Source: DATBSL01 sp964561785 (GTDB lineage: Bacteria; Acidobacteriota; Vicinamibacteria; Fen-336). Taken from it: DNA of 64,000 nt. The first letter of the stretch is position 1; every line of letters starts with the position of its first letter. The DNA is taken from contig CAZLRF010000023.1 of NCBI GenBank assembly GCA_964561785.1, positions 1-64,000 of the forward strand, written 5' to 3'. A program made the position numbers and the translations under genes. Shown here piece after piece: positions 41,882-50,160 of this stretch. The notes below the pieces were generated by a model. That model was not told the DNA's origin, made no database searches, and saw only the letters and a program-made list of their open reading frames with translations.

Positions 41882-44176
41882 TCAGTCCGCGGCCGGGCGC
41901 TCCGGCGCCGCGCTCGCGGCGGCGACGGTGAAGCTCGCCTTCAGCAGGTCGGCCGCCCGGGACGAGGGCCCGACGAAGACGCCGTACGTCATGGCCTCGA
42001 CCCGCCAGGCCTTGCTCTCGGCGTCGTACCAGGCCAGGTCCTTCGCGGCGACCCGGAGGGGCACGGTCTTCGTCTCGCCCGGGGCGAGGGCGACCTTCGC
42101 GAAGCCGCGCAGAAGCTTGACCGGCCGGTCGACCGCGGAGCCGTCGAAGCCGACGTAGAGCTGCACGACCTCCTCGCCGGCGCGCGGGCCGGTGTTCGTC
42201 ACGTCCACCGTCACGTCGAGCGTCCCGTCCGGGGCCACCGTCGGGGTGGCGACCTTCAGCTTCGCGTAGGCGTACGTCGTGTAGCTCAGGCCGTGGCCGA
42301 ACGGGAACGCGGGCTCCCAGCCCTTCTCGTCGGCGAGCGTGTAGCCGTGGTACGGGCCGTACTCGATCGTGTCCGCGAACTCGTCGAAGAACGGGAGCTG
42401 CGACTCGTCCTTCGGTGTCGTGAGGGGCATCTTCCCGCTCGGGTTCACGTCGCCGAAGAGGACCCGGGCGAGGGCGTGGCCGCCCTCCTGGCCGAAGTAC
42501 CAGGCCATGAGGATGGCCGGCACGTCGTTCCTCCACTCCTCCATCGTGAAGACGCTGCCGCCGACGAGCGCCACCACGCAGCGAGGGTTGGCCTTCGCCG
42601 CCGCCTCGACGACGGTGAGGTCGCGCGGCTTCAGCGAGAGGGGCACGCGGTCGCCCCCGCTCATCACGATCGGCTCCTTCAGGAAGGGGATCTTGACGAC
42701 GAGCGGCCTCTTCTCGGCGGGGCCCTTCGGGCGCAGGCCCTGCTCGTCGGTGATGTACTCGCCGACCTCGTCCCAGCGCGAGCCCGCGACCACGACCACC
42801 GCGTCGGCTTCGCCGGCGACACGGGCGACCTCGGCGAGGTCCGCTCCGTCCGAGTGCAGGACGCTCGTGCCCGCGCCCAGGTAGTCGCGGAGGCCGGCGA
42901 GGGCGGACGTCGTGTACGGGGGGTTCACCTTGCTGCTGCCGTGATCGCCCGTGTTGGGGGCGTCGGCCAGGTGACCCACGACGGCGATCGTCCTCAGCTT
43001 CGCCTTGTCGAGGGGGAGGAGGGGGCCGTCGTTCTTGAGCAGGACCATCCCCTTCTCGGCGACCTCGCGGGCGAGGGCGGCGTGCTCGGCGGAGCCGGCG
43101 AGGCCGAGGGGGTACGCCTGCGGGTCCTCGCGGGTGAGGTAGAGGAGCTTGGTCCGCACGATGCGGCGCACGCTCTCGTCGACCTCGGCCTGGGGGACCT
43201 CGCCGCGCTCGACGAGCCGCTTCAGGTTGCTTCCGTACACCTTGGCCTGCGGCATCTCGATGTCGAGCCCGGCGTGGACGCCGCGCTTGGCGTCCCAGAC
43301 GCCCCAGATCCAGTCCGAGGTCACGAACCCGCGGAAGCCCCAGTCCTCCCGGAGCACCGTGGTCAGCAGGTGGCGGCTCTCGCCGCACCACTCGCCCCGC
43401 ACTTTGTTGTAGGCGCTCATGACGCTGGCCACGCCGTGCGCGACGGCCTTCTCGAAGTGGGGGAGGTAGACCTCGCGCAGCGTGCGCTCGTCGATCTGGA
43501 CGTCGTTCTTGAAGCGCGCGGTCTCCATGCTGTTGAGCGCGAAGTGCTTGGCGCAGGCCATCACGTTGTGGCGCTGGACCGCCTCGAGGATCGCGACGCC
43601 CATCTCGCCGGTCAGCCACGGGTCCTCGCCGTAGACCTCCTCGGCGCGGCCCATCGAGGGGTGGCGCACGATGTTGAGGCACAGCCCGCCCCAGTAGTTG
43701 GCGCCCTGCGCGCGGGCCTCCTTGCCGATCGCGTCGCCCACGCGGCGCTGCAGCTCGAGGTCCCAGGTCGCGGCGCGGGCCATGGCGACGGGGAAGGCGG
43801 TGGAGCGGCCGCAGATGACCCCCCGCGGCCCGTCGGTGAAGGCGATGGGCGGGATGCCGAGCCGCTCGTTGGCGCCCGAGTAGACGGGCGCGATCTCGCC
43901 GGCGCGCAGGAGCGGCGAGACGACCATCGGCCCGATGCCGGAGCCGGTCATCTGGCCCAGCTTCTCGTCGAGGGTCATCCTCGAGACCAGGTCGAGGGCG
44001 GCGCGGTCCGCGGCCTCGTACGTCATGGACTTCGGCCACCTCGCCCGGGCGGCGGTGACGTCCAGACGCCGGATCTGGCCGCGGACCCAGAAGGCGACCA
44101 CGGCGGCGGCGACGAGGACGAGGGCGAGGACGGCGCCGGCGGCGATCTTGAAGGCCTTGAAGACGCGCTTTCCCAT
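41882..44176 (-). CDS. bglX: Glycoside hydrolase family 3 beta-glucosidase-like
   Basis: 764 residues. N-terminal signal anchor (FKIAAGAVLALVLVAAAVVAFWV), GH3 N-domain with LDEKLGQMTGSGIG near residue 70, the nucleophile Asp in GFVTSDWIWGVWDAK near 285, GH3 C-domain with DAVVVVAGSRWDEVGEYITD and the C-terminal Fn3-like domain (VTVDVTNTGPRAGEEVVQLYV). Acts on beta-glucosides at the periplasm or outside. The ATG at 44176 is preferred because the AGGAGG lies 8 bases before it; 44182 is only 2 bases from that site. The last gene of the leuC-leuD group, 46 bases downstream of leuD. Confidence 0.9.
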   Translation of the reverse strand: MGKRVFKAFKIAAGAVLALVLVAAAVVAFWVRGQIRRLDVTAARARWPKSMTYEAADRAALDLVSRMTLDEKLGQMTGSGIGPMVVSPLLRAGEIAPVYSGANERLGIPPIAFTDGPRGVICGRSTAFPVAMARAATWDLELQRRVGDAIGKEARAQGANYWGGLCLNIVRHPSMGRAEEVYGEDPWLTGEMGVAILEAVQRHNVMACAKHFALNSMETARFKNDVQIDERTLREVYLPHFEKAVAHGVASVMSAYNKVRGEWCGESRHLLTTVLREDWGFRGFVTSDWIWGVWDAKRGVHAGLDIEMPQAKVYGSNLKRLVERGEVPQAEVDESVRRIVRTKLLYLTREDPQAYPLGLAGSAEHAALAREVAEKGMVLLKNDGPLLPLDKAKLRTIAVVGHLADAPNTGDHGSSKVNPPYTTSALAGLRDYLGAGTSVLHSDGADLAEVARVAGEADAVVVVAGSRWDEVGEYITDEQGLRPKGPAEKRPLVVKIPFLKEPIVMSGGDRVPLSLKPRDLTVVEAAAKANPRCVVALVGGSVFTMEEWRNDVPAILMAWYFGQEGGHALARVLFGDVNPSGKMPLTTPKDESQLPFFDEFADTIEYGPYHGYTLADEKGWEPAFPFGHGLSYTTYAYAKLKVATPTVAPDGTLDVTVDVTNTGPRAGEEVVQLYVGFDGSAVDRPVKLLRGFAKVALAPGETKTVPLRVAAKDLAWYDAESKAWRVEAMTYGVFVGPSSRAADLLKASFTVAAASAAPERPAAD

Positions 44177-44222
44177 GGTCATTCCCTCCTTCCGGGCGGT
44201 CCGGTCGATCCCCGGCAGAGGA

Positions 44223-44723
44223 TCAGGCCTTGCCCGCCGCCTCCATCACGCGTTTGCGGGTGTAGGCGATGAGGCCGCCCGCGTCGATGATGGCCTGGCG
44301 GGCCTTCGGGAGCGGGACGGTCGTGTACGTCTTCCCGGTGGTTCTGTTGACGACCGCGTCGCCGGCGACCTCGACCTCGTCGCCCTCGCTCGCCTCGAAG
44401 TCCGGGGCGGTGATCACGTCGAGGCCGAGGTTGATCGAGTTCTGCAGGAAGATCCGGGCGAAGCCCCTCGCCACGATCGTGAGCTCGTGGCCCTTGAGGC
44501 AGGAGCAGGCCTGCTCGCGCGAGGAGCCGCAGCCGAAGTTCTTCCCGGCCGCGATCACGCTGCCCGGCGGGACCTGCTTCGACTTGAGCTTGGCGTTGAG
44601 CTCCGCGTTGTCCGCGAACGCGAACTGCGGGGTCTCGGTGGGCAGCACGGTCGCCATGTAGCGGCCGGGGTAGATGACGTCGGTCGAGATGTCGTCGCCC
44701 AGCTTCGCGATGACCCTGGCCAT
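44223..44723 (-). CDS. leuD: 3-isopropylmalate dehydratase small subunit family
   Basis: 166 residues, small-subunit fold: DDISTDVIYPGRY near residue 10, NFGCGSSREQACSCLKGH near 62 and ARIFLQNSINLGL near 88. Partner of the LeuC-like protein upstream; AAGGAGG 7 bases before the ATG. The dehydratase isomerises 2-alkylmalate to 3-alkylmalate. Members serve leucine synthesis, but relatives act on homocitrate, citramalate and other substrates; the neighbours here make a citramalate-type role plausible. Confidence 0.9.
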   Translation of the reverse strand: MARVIAKLGDDISTDVIYPGRYMATVLPTETPQFAFADNAELNAKLKSKQVPPGSVIAAGKNFGCGSSREQACSCLKGHELTIVARGFARIFLQNSINLGLDVITAPDFEASEGDEVEVAGDAVVNRTTGKTYTTVPLPKARQAIIDAGGLIAYTRKRVMEAAGKA

Positions 44724-44725
44724 GG

Positions 44726-46015
44726 CTACGCCTCCTTCCGCGGGTCGGTGATCGTGCCGGTGAGCGCCGACGCGGCGGCCACCTCCGGCGAGCAGAGGTA
44801 GACCTCGGAGCTCGGGTTGCCCATGCGGCCCTTGAAGTTGCGGTTGGTGGTCGACAGCGCCACCTCCCCGTCGCCGAGCGCTCCCTCGTGGACGCCGAGG
44901 CAGGGGCCGCAGCCGGAGTTCATGACCACGGCGCCGGCCCGCATGAGATCGAGGACGTAGCCCTTGTCGAGCGCCTCCTGGTAGATGCGGGCCGAGGCAG
45001 GGAACACGAGCATCCGCGTGCCCTTCGCCACCTTCTTCCCGCGCAGGATGTCGGCGGCGGCCGCGATGTCGTCGAGCCGGCCGTTCGTGCAGGAGCCGAT
45101 GACGATCTGGTGGACCCTCGTGCCGAGCACGGCGTCGATCGGCTTCACGTTGTCCACGGTGTGCGGGCAGGCGACCTGGGGCGCGAGGGCCGAGGCGTCG
45201 ATCTTGATCGTCCGCTCGTAGACGGCGTCGGGGTCGGGGGTCACGAGGTGGATCTCGTCCCTCACCCCCGCGACCTCGCGCAGGTAGCGGACCGTCTCCT
45301 CGTCCCCGGGGACGACGCCGGAGGTGGCGCCGGCCTCGACCGTCATGTTGCACAGCACCAGGCGGCCGGAGGTGGACATCATCCGGATCGTCTCGCCGTG
45401 GAACTCGATCACGCGGAAGTTCGCGCCCTCGGCCGTGAGGAGGCCCACGAGGTGCAGGATCAGGTCCTTGGGGCCCACCTTCGGGGCGAAGCGGCCGGAG
45501 ACCTCGACCTTGATCGTGGCCGGCACCTCGACGTTCAGCGCCACGCCGAGCGACCAGACCGAGGCCATCTCGGTGGCGCCGATGCCGAACGCGAACGCGT
45601 TCAGGGCGCCGTGGGAGGTGGTGTGGGAGTCGGTGCCCACGACCACCGCGCCGGGTCGGACGTAGCCGTTCTCGGGAAGGACCTGGTGGCAGATCCCGCC
45701 CTCGTCGCCGCGCACGTCGTGGAAGCGGGTGATCCCGCTCTGCGCCACGAACTCCCGGACCTTCTTCTGGTTGCTCGCCGTCTTGGGCGACTCGGCGGGG
45801 ACCCGGTGGTCGAAGATGATCGCGATCTTCGAGGGGTCCCAGAGCTTCGGCGGGAGCCCGGTGCCCTTCCAGACCTCGGCGAACTGGTTGAGGACGAGGG
45901 CCGCGTTCTCGTGCGACATGGCGAGGTCCACGCGGGGCTCGACCACGTCGCCCGCGCGGACGGCCTCACGCCCGGACGCGCGGGCCAGGATCTTCTCGAC
46001 CACGGTCATTCCCAT
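44726..46015 (-). CDS. leuC: 3-isopropylmalate/homoaconitate-type dehydratase large subunit
   Basis: 429 residues, the shorter LeuC type that works with a separate small subunit. VIGSCTNGR near residue 290 and NSGCGPCLGVHEG near 365 carry the cysteine ligands of the [4Fe-4S] cluster; GTDSHTTSHGALNAFAFGIGATEMA near 125 is the substrate-binding region. GGGAG lies 5 bases before the ATG. It ends 2 bases before leuD. A 50-base palindromic element separates it from the CoA-transferase gene upstream. The substrate cannot be decided from sequence. Confidence 0.92.
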   Translation of the reverse strand: MGMTVVEKILARASGREAVRAGDVVEPRVDLAMSHENAALVLNQFAEVWKGTGLPPKLWDPSKIAIIFDHRVPAESPKTASNQKKVREFVAQSGITRFHDVRGDEGGICHQVLPENGYVRPGAVVVGTDSHTTSHGALNAFAFGIGATEMASVWSLGVALNVEVPATIKVEVSGRFAPKVGPKDLILHLVGLLTAEGANFRVIEFHGETIRMMSTSGRLVLCNMTVEAGATSGVVPGDEETVRYLREVAGVRDEIHLVTPDPDAVYERTIKIDASALAPQVACPHTVDNVKPIDAVLGTRVHQIVIGSCTNGRLDDIAAAADILRGKKVAKGTRMLVFPASARIYQEALDKGYVLDLMRAGAVVMNSGCGPCLGVHEGALGDGEVALSTTNRNFKGRMGNPSSEVYLCSPEVAAASALTGTITDPRKEA

Positions 46016-46052
46016 GCTGGCTCCCGATTCGAAGTGTCAGTGTCAGTGTAAA

Positions 46053-46102
46053 GGGGTCAGATCTTGAATTGCCGCAAACGCGCCATTTCAAGATCCGACC
46101 CC
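46053..46102. repeat. REP-like palindromic element
   Basis: Arms 46053-46068 and 46087-46102 are inverted repeats of 16 bases with one mismatch (GGGGTCAGATCTTGAA-type arms) around an 18-base loop. It lies between the CoA-transferase stop and leuC. Arms of this GGGGTC...GACCCC kind occur as dispersed repetitive extragenic palindromes in other bacteria. Only one copy is in the window. It could also end transcription from upstream. Confidence 0.55.
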
Positions 46103-46104
46103 GA

Positions 46105-47301
46105 TCAGACGATTCCCTTTGCCCGCAGTTCCGCCACGTCCTCCTTCGAGTAGCCGAGGCCGAGGAGGACCTCCTCGGTGTGGGCGCCGAGGCGCGGCGG
46201 GGGGGAGGTGATCTCGCCCGGGGTCCTCGACAGCTGTGCGGTGAGGCCGAACAGCTTCACCGAGCCGATCTCGCCGTCCACCTCGACCGAGCGCAGGACC
46301 TTCCGGTGCTCGACCTGGGGCTGGGCGAGGGCGGCCTTCAGGGACAGGATGTCGCCCGAGGGAACGTCCCGGGCGTTGAGCGCCTCCACCCAGTAGGCGG
46401 TCGGCCTGCGCGCCAGCTTCTCCTCGAGGAGCGAGGTGAGAGCCTTGCGGTTCTTCTTCCGCGCGTCGCGCTCCTTGAAGCGGGGATCCTCCTTGAGCTC
46501 CGGTGCCCCGAGCACGTCGGCCACCGCCTCCCACTGCTCCTGCTTGTTGGCGGCGATGTTGATGTGCCCGTCCTGCGTCCGGAACGTGCCCGACGGCGCG
46601 GCGGTGAAGTTGTCGTTGCCCATCGCCACCGGCTCCTGGCCGCCGATCAGCAGGTTGGCCGCCACCCAGCCCATGAGGGGCATGATCGAGTCGAGGAGAG
46701 CCACGTCGATCATCTGGCCCTCGCCGGTCCGCTCGCGGTGGAAGAGCGCGGCCAGGATCGCGAAGGCGGCGTTCAACCCGCCGACGGTGTCGCAGACCGG
46801 GAAGCCGGCGCGCAGCGGGTGCAGCCGCTCGTCGCCGTTGACGTCCATCTCGCCCGAGAGGCCCTGGATGATCTGGTCGTAGGCGGGCTTGTCGGCGTCG
46901 GGCCCGGTCTGGCCGAAGCCGGAGATCCCGCAGTACACGAGCCGGGGGTTGATCTGCGCGAGCGCGGGGTAGGCGAGGCCGAGGCGCGCCATCACGTCGG
47001 GCCGGAAGTTCTCGACCACGACGTCGGCCTGCGAAACGAGCTTCCTGAAGATCTCCTTGCCCTCGGGCGCCTTGAGGTTGAGGGTCAGCGAGCGCTTGTT
47101 GGCGTTCTGGGCGAGGAAGCTCGTGCCCATGAGCGCCTTGTTGAGCTTCGGCACGTTGCCGAGCACCCGGGCGAGGTCGCCCGCCTTCGGGTTCTCGATC
47201 TTGAGCACGTCCGCTCCGAGGAGAGCGAGGTGCAGCGTGCAGAACGGTCCGGAGAGGACGTTCGTGAGGTCGAGGACGCGGACTCCGGTCAGGGCTCCCA
47301 C
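46105..47301 (-). CDS. CaiB/BaiF (family III) CoA-transferase
   Basis: 398 residues. The N-terminus RVLDLTNVLSGPFCTLHLALLGADVLKIENP is the family start; the catalytic Asp lies in FPVCDTVGGLNAAFAIL near residue 172. NPRLVYCGISGFGQTGPDA is the conserved loop near 138. These enzymes transfer CoA between organic acids such as succinate, oxalate, carnitine or itaconate. The GTG at 47301 has GAGGTGA ahead of it. The gene lies 9 bases after the HMG-CoA-lyase-like gene, in the same direction, so they form one unit. Confidence 0.88.
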   Translation of the reverse strand: MGALTGVRVLDLTNVLSGPFCTLHLALLGADVLKIENPKAGDLARVLGNVPKLNKALMGTSFLAQNANKRSLTLNLKAPEGKEIFRKLVSQADVVVENFRPDVMARLGLAYPALAQINPRLVYCGISGFGQTGPDADKPAYDQIIQGLSGEMDVNGDERLHPLRAGFPVCDTVGGLNAAFAILAALFHRERTGEGQMIDVALLDSIMPLMGWVAANLLIGGQEPVAMGNDNFTAAPSGTFRTQDGHINIAANKQEQWEAVADVLGAPELKEDPRFKERDARKKNRKALTSLLEEKLARRPTAYWVEALNARDVPSGDILSLKAALAQPQVEHRKVLRSVEVDGEIGSVKLFGLTAQLSRTPGEITSPPPRLGAHTEEVLLGLGYSKEDVAELRAKGIV

Positions 47302-47310
47302 GGTCTCACC

Positions 47311-48246
47311 TCATCTCGGGGACGCGGCCGCCGGCTCCGGGATGGGCCCCGCCTTGTAGACCGAGCCCGCCATGTCGCGCCCGAAGAAGCCGGCCAGCTC
47401 GCGGGCCACGTCCACCAACCGGCCCAGCCGGATGTCGGTGCGCAGGCCGTTTCTCTGCAGGGCGTGGACGAGGTCCTCGGTGCAGGTGTTGCCGCCCGCC
47501 ACCTTCGTGAACGGGCACCCGCCGAGGCCGGCCACCGCCGACTCGAAGACGGTGACCCCGACCCGGCGCGCCGCGTAGCAGTTGGCGAGCGCGAGGCCGT
47601 AGGTGTCGTGGAAGTGGCAGGTCCACTCCGCGCCCTCGTCGAGGGCTCGGACGCGGGAGTACAGGTCCTCCACGTCGTCCGGCGTCGCGTGGCCCGCGGT
47701 GTCGGCGAGGCTCAGGCCCCGCAGCCCGGCGTCGAGGAACGTCTTCACGATCGCGACCACGCGCTCCTTCGGCACGCGCCCCTCGTAGCCGCAGCCGAAG
47801 GCCGACTGCACCGACACCTGCACGCGCTTGCCCGCGGCGAGGGCGCTCCTCGCGATGCCGACGATCCGCCGGTTCGCTTCCTCGATCGCCATCCCGGTGT
47901 TCTTGCGGCTGTGGGTCTCGCTCGCGGAGACGCCCATGCAGAACATGTCGACCCCGCAGGCCATCCCGCGCTCGAGGCCGCGCTCGTTCAGCACGAGGCC
48001 GGAGAGGACGACGCCCGCCGGCTTGCGGCCGGGAGCGGAGAAGTGGGCGAAGAGCCGGTCGGTGTCCGCCATCTGGGGGACCTTCTCCGGGTGGACGAAC
48101 GAGCCGAGCTGCAGGATGTCGACCCCGGAGTCGAGGAGAGCGGAGGCCCAGGCGATCTTCGCCTCGGTGGGGACGACCCGCTTCTCCATCTGCAGGCCGT
48201 CGCGCAGGGAGACCTCGTGGACGAGGAGGCGCCCCACCGCGCTCAC
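47311..48246 (-). CDS. HMG-CoA lyase-family lyase
   Basis: 311 residues with a TIM-barrel lyase signature: VHEVSLRDGLQMEKRVV near residue 9, SFVHPEKVPQMADTD, ASETHSRKNTGMAIEEAN near 122, HFHDTYGLALANCYAARR near 210, and the G-loop GLGGCPFTKVAGGNTCTEDL near 240 with the catalytic Cys. It cleaves 3-hydroxy-3-methylglutaryl-CoA-like substrates to acetyl-CoA and an oxoacid; citramalyl-CoA lyases of this family exist. GTG at 48246 overlaps the stop of the dehydrogenase gene as GTGA, so both are made together. Confidence 0.88.
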   Translation of the reverse strand: MSAVGRLLVHEVSLRDGLQMEKRVVPTEAKIAWASALLDSGVDILQLGSFVHPEKVPQMADTDRLFAHFSAPGRKPAGVVLSGLVLNERGLERGMACGVDMFCMGVSASETHSRKNTGMAIEEANRRIVGIARSALAAGKRVQVSVQSAFGCGYEGRVPKERVVAIVKTFLDAGLRGLSLADTAGHATPDDVEDLYSRVRALDEGAEWTCHFHDTYGLALANCYAARRVGVTVFESAVAGLGGCPFTKVAGGNTCTEDLVHALQRNGLRTDIRLGRLVDVARELAGFFGRDMAGSVYKAGPIPEPAAASPR

Positions 48247-49394
48247 CGCCGGCCGGCCGGCGCCGGCTTCGTCTCGCCGACCGCGGCCGCGATGGCCTTG
48301 CCCATCTCGAGCGTCGAGTTCTTCCCGCCCATGTCGTAGGTGCGGACGCGGCCGTCCTTGATCACCTCGGCGACGCCCAGCTCGATCCGCGCGGCCTTGT
48401 CCTTCTCGCCCAGCCAGTCGAGCATCATCTTCGCGGCGAGGATGGTGGCGATCGGGTTGACCTTGTACTGGCCCGCGTACTTCGGCGCCGAGCCGTGGGT
48501 GGGCTCGAAGACGGCCAGCTTCTCGCCGATGTTGCCCGAGCAGCCGAAGCCGAGGCCGCCCACCATCTGCGCGCACAGGTCCGAGATCACGTCGCCGTAG
48601 AGGTTCGGGGCCACGAGCACGTCGTACGAGAACGGGTTCTTGAGCAGCCACATGCAGATGGCGTCGATGTTGGCGTCGTCCACCTGGATGTCGGGGAACT
48701 CGGCCGCGACCTTCTTCGCCTCCTCGAGGAACAGCCCGTCCGTCGCCCGCACCACGTTCGCCTTGTGGACGATCGTGACCTTCTTGCGCCCGTGCTCGCG
48801 GGCGAACTCGAAGGCGGCGCGGACGATGCGCTCGGAGCCCTTCTTCGTGTTGATCTTGCAGGAGACCGCGTACTGGTCGCCGGGGAGCTTCGCGAACGGC
48901 GCGAACGGCTTCGAGAGGCGCTCGAGGGTCGCCACCAGCTCGGGCGGCACGGGACCGAACTCGACACCGGCGTAGAGGTCCTCGGTGTTCTCGCGGAACA
49001 CCACGAGGTCGATCCCCTCCTTGTGGTTGAGGGGATTCCCGGGGTAGGCCTTGCAAGGCCGGAGGCAGACGTAAAGGTCGAACAGCTGCCGCATCCTCAC
49101 GATGGGCGATCGGTAGACGAGGCCCTTCCCCTGCAGGGCGGGGACGAGCTCGGCTTCCGCCGCCTTCACCGGCTTCGAGGTGATCGCGCCGAACAGGGCC
49201 GCGTCGACGTTCTTGAGGAGGTCGATCGTCCGGGCGGGGAAGGCGTCGCCCTCCCGGCACCAGAGCTCCCAGCCGATGTCGCCGTGGATGTACTCGGCAT
49301 CCAGCTCGACCGCGTCGAGGACCAGGCGGGCCGCCTCCATCACGTCGTTACCGATGCCGTCACCGGGCAGCCAGGCGATGCGGTGCTTGCTCAT
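48243..49394 (-). CDS. Isocitrate/isopropylmalate-type dehydrogenase
   Basis: 383 residues. IAWLPGDGIGNDVMEAARLV opens the family, VVFRENTEDLYAGVEF near residue 130 is the isocitrate-type motif, and the C-terminal half has GDVISDLCAQMVGGLGFGCSGNIG, with EPTHGSAPKYAGQ at the cofactor site. In the substrate block (YRSPIVRMRQLFDLYVCLRP) the Ser and Args of isocitrate dehydrogenase are kept but the Asn two places later is Ile, so the substrate may differ. First gene of the unit with the lyase and CoA-transferase; GGAGG before the ATG. Assignment to isocitrate, isopropylmalate or 3-methylmalate is open. Confidence 0.85.
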   Translation of the reverse strand: MSKHRIAWLPGDGIGNDVMEAARLVLDAVELDAEYIHGDIGWELWCREGDAFPARTIDLLKNVDAALFGAITSKPVKAAEAELVPALQGKGLVYRSPIVRMRQLFDLYVCLRPCKAYPGNPLNHKEGIDLVVFRENTEDLYAGVEFGPVPPELVATLERLSKPFAPFAKLPGDQYAVSCKINTKKGSERIVRAAFEFAREHGRKKVTIVHKANVVRATDGLFLEEAKKVAAEFPDIQVDDANIDAICMWLLKNPFSYDVLVAPNLYGDVISDLCAQMVGGLGFGCSGNIGEKLAVFEPTHGSAPKYAGQYKVNPIATILAAKMMLDWLGEKDKAARIELGVAEVIKDGRVRTYDMGGKNSTLEMGKAIAAAVGETKPAPAGRR

Positions 49395-49434
49395 GAGCGT
49401 GCCTCCGGGCGCAGGATTTGCCGACCTTCGCCGC

Positions 49435-49537
49435 AATGACTGTCTTCAGCAGAAAGCCTGCCAACCCGGCGCGCGTGGCGCACGCCTGCGGGTCCGAGCT
49501 GTGACGCGAGTCCAAGTGGTTCGAGGACAGTCACTTG
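49435..49537. repeat. Inverted-repeat-bounded intergenic element
   Basis: The arms TGACTGTC (49437-49444) and GACAGTCA (49526-49533) are perfect inverted copies, extended with CAA/TTG at their outer ends, and enclose a 5-bp hairpin (ACCCG 49464-49468 / CGGGT 49489-49493). It lies between two divergent genes and does not encode a protein. It resembles a REP or miniature repeat; only one copy is in the window, so the call is tentative. Confidence 0.4.
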
Positions 49538-49593
49538 CGAGGGAGGCCATTCCGTGGAGCCACGGACGCAGCCGATGCGTTATGCTCCCATCC

Positions 49594-50160
49594 ATGCCCA
49601 GGAAGCGATTCGTGCCGACCCTCCCCGCGCTGGCCGCGGCGCTGACGCTCTTCTCTCCCGCCCTCTCGGCCGCCCCGCCCGACTTCTCGGGGACCTGGGT
49701 CTTCGTCCAGAAGAAGAGCGAGAACGTCCGGGAGAAGGTGTCCGCGGCGGTGGGGCCCGACTACACGGTCGGGAGCAAGAAGTCCGAGCAGGCCCGCGCG
49801 TGGATCCGGAGCTGGCTCGAGGGGTTCGCCGAGGACCCCGGCCAGCAGGTCCTGACGATCGAGCAGACCGCGACCGAGTTCAAGGCGGGGATCGGGGACG
49901 AGGTCAGCATCTTCTACTTCGGGCGCGAGGCGACCAGCCGCGGCCCCGCCGGCGGGTCGAACAAGGTCACGGTCGCCTGGCAGGGCGAGCAGCTCGTCAC
50001 CGAGGAGCGCGCCGCGAAGGGCAAGGGCCGGATCCGGGCCGCCTACACGCTGCTCCCGGGGGGCAGGGAGCTCCAGGTGGACTGGCGCCTCGAGCACGAG
50101 TCGCTGCGGGCGCCGCTCGAGGTGCGCCTCGCCTTCGAGCGCGCGAATCCGGCTCAGTAG
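49594..50160 (+). CDS. Secreted protein of unknown function
   Basis: 188 residues with a signal peptide (MPRKRFVPTLPALAAALTLFSPALSA). The mature part begins APPDFSGTWVFVQKKSENVREKV, a common opening of small secreted beta-barrel proteins in this group, and continues with TIEQTATEFKAGIGDEVSIFYFG and VTVAWQGEQLVTEERAAKGK. I cannot name the family. TATGCT sits 7 bases before the ATG, without a ribosome-binding site. It converges with the E1 gene, with a 7-base overlap. Confidence 0.65.
   Translation: MPRKRFVPTLPALAAALTLFSPALSAAPPDFSGTWVFVQKKSENVREKVSAAVGPDYTVGSKKSEQARAWIRSWLEGFAEDPGQQVLTIEQTATEFKAGIGDEVSIFYFGREATSRGPAGGSNKVTVAWQGEQLVTEERAAKGKGRIRAAYTLLPGGRELQVDWRLEHESLRAPLEVRLAFERANPAQ

Noticed and set aside
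46016..46104. Transposase remnant around the palindrome
   Set aside because: No ORF with transposase motifs fits in the 89 bases; only the inverted repeat is real.
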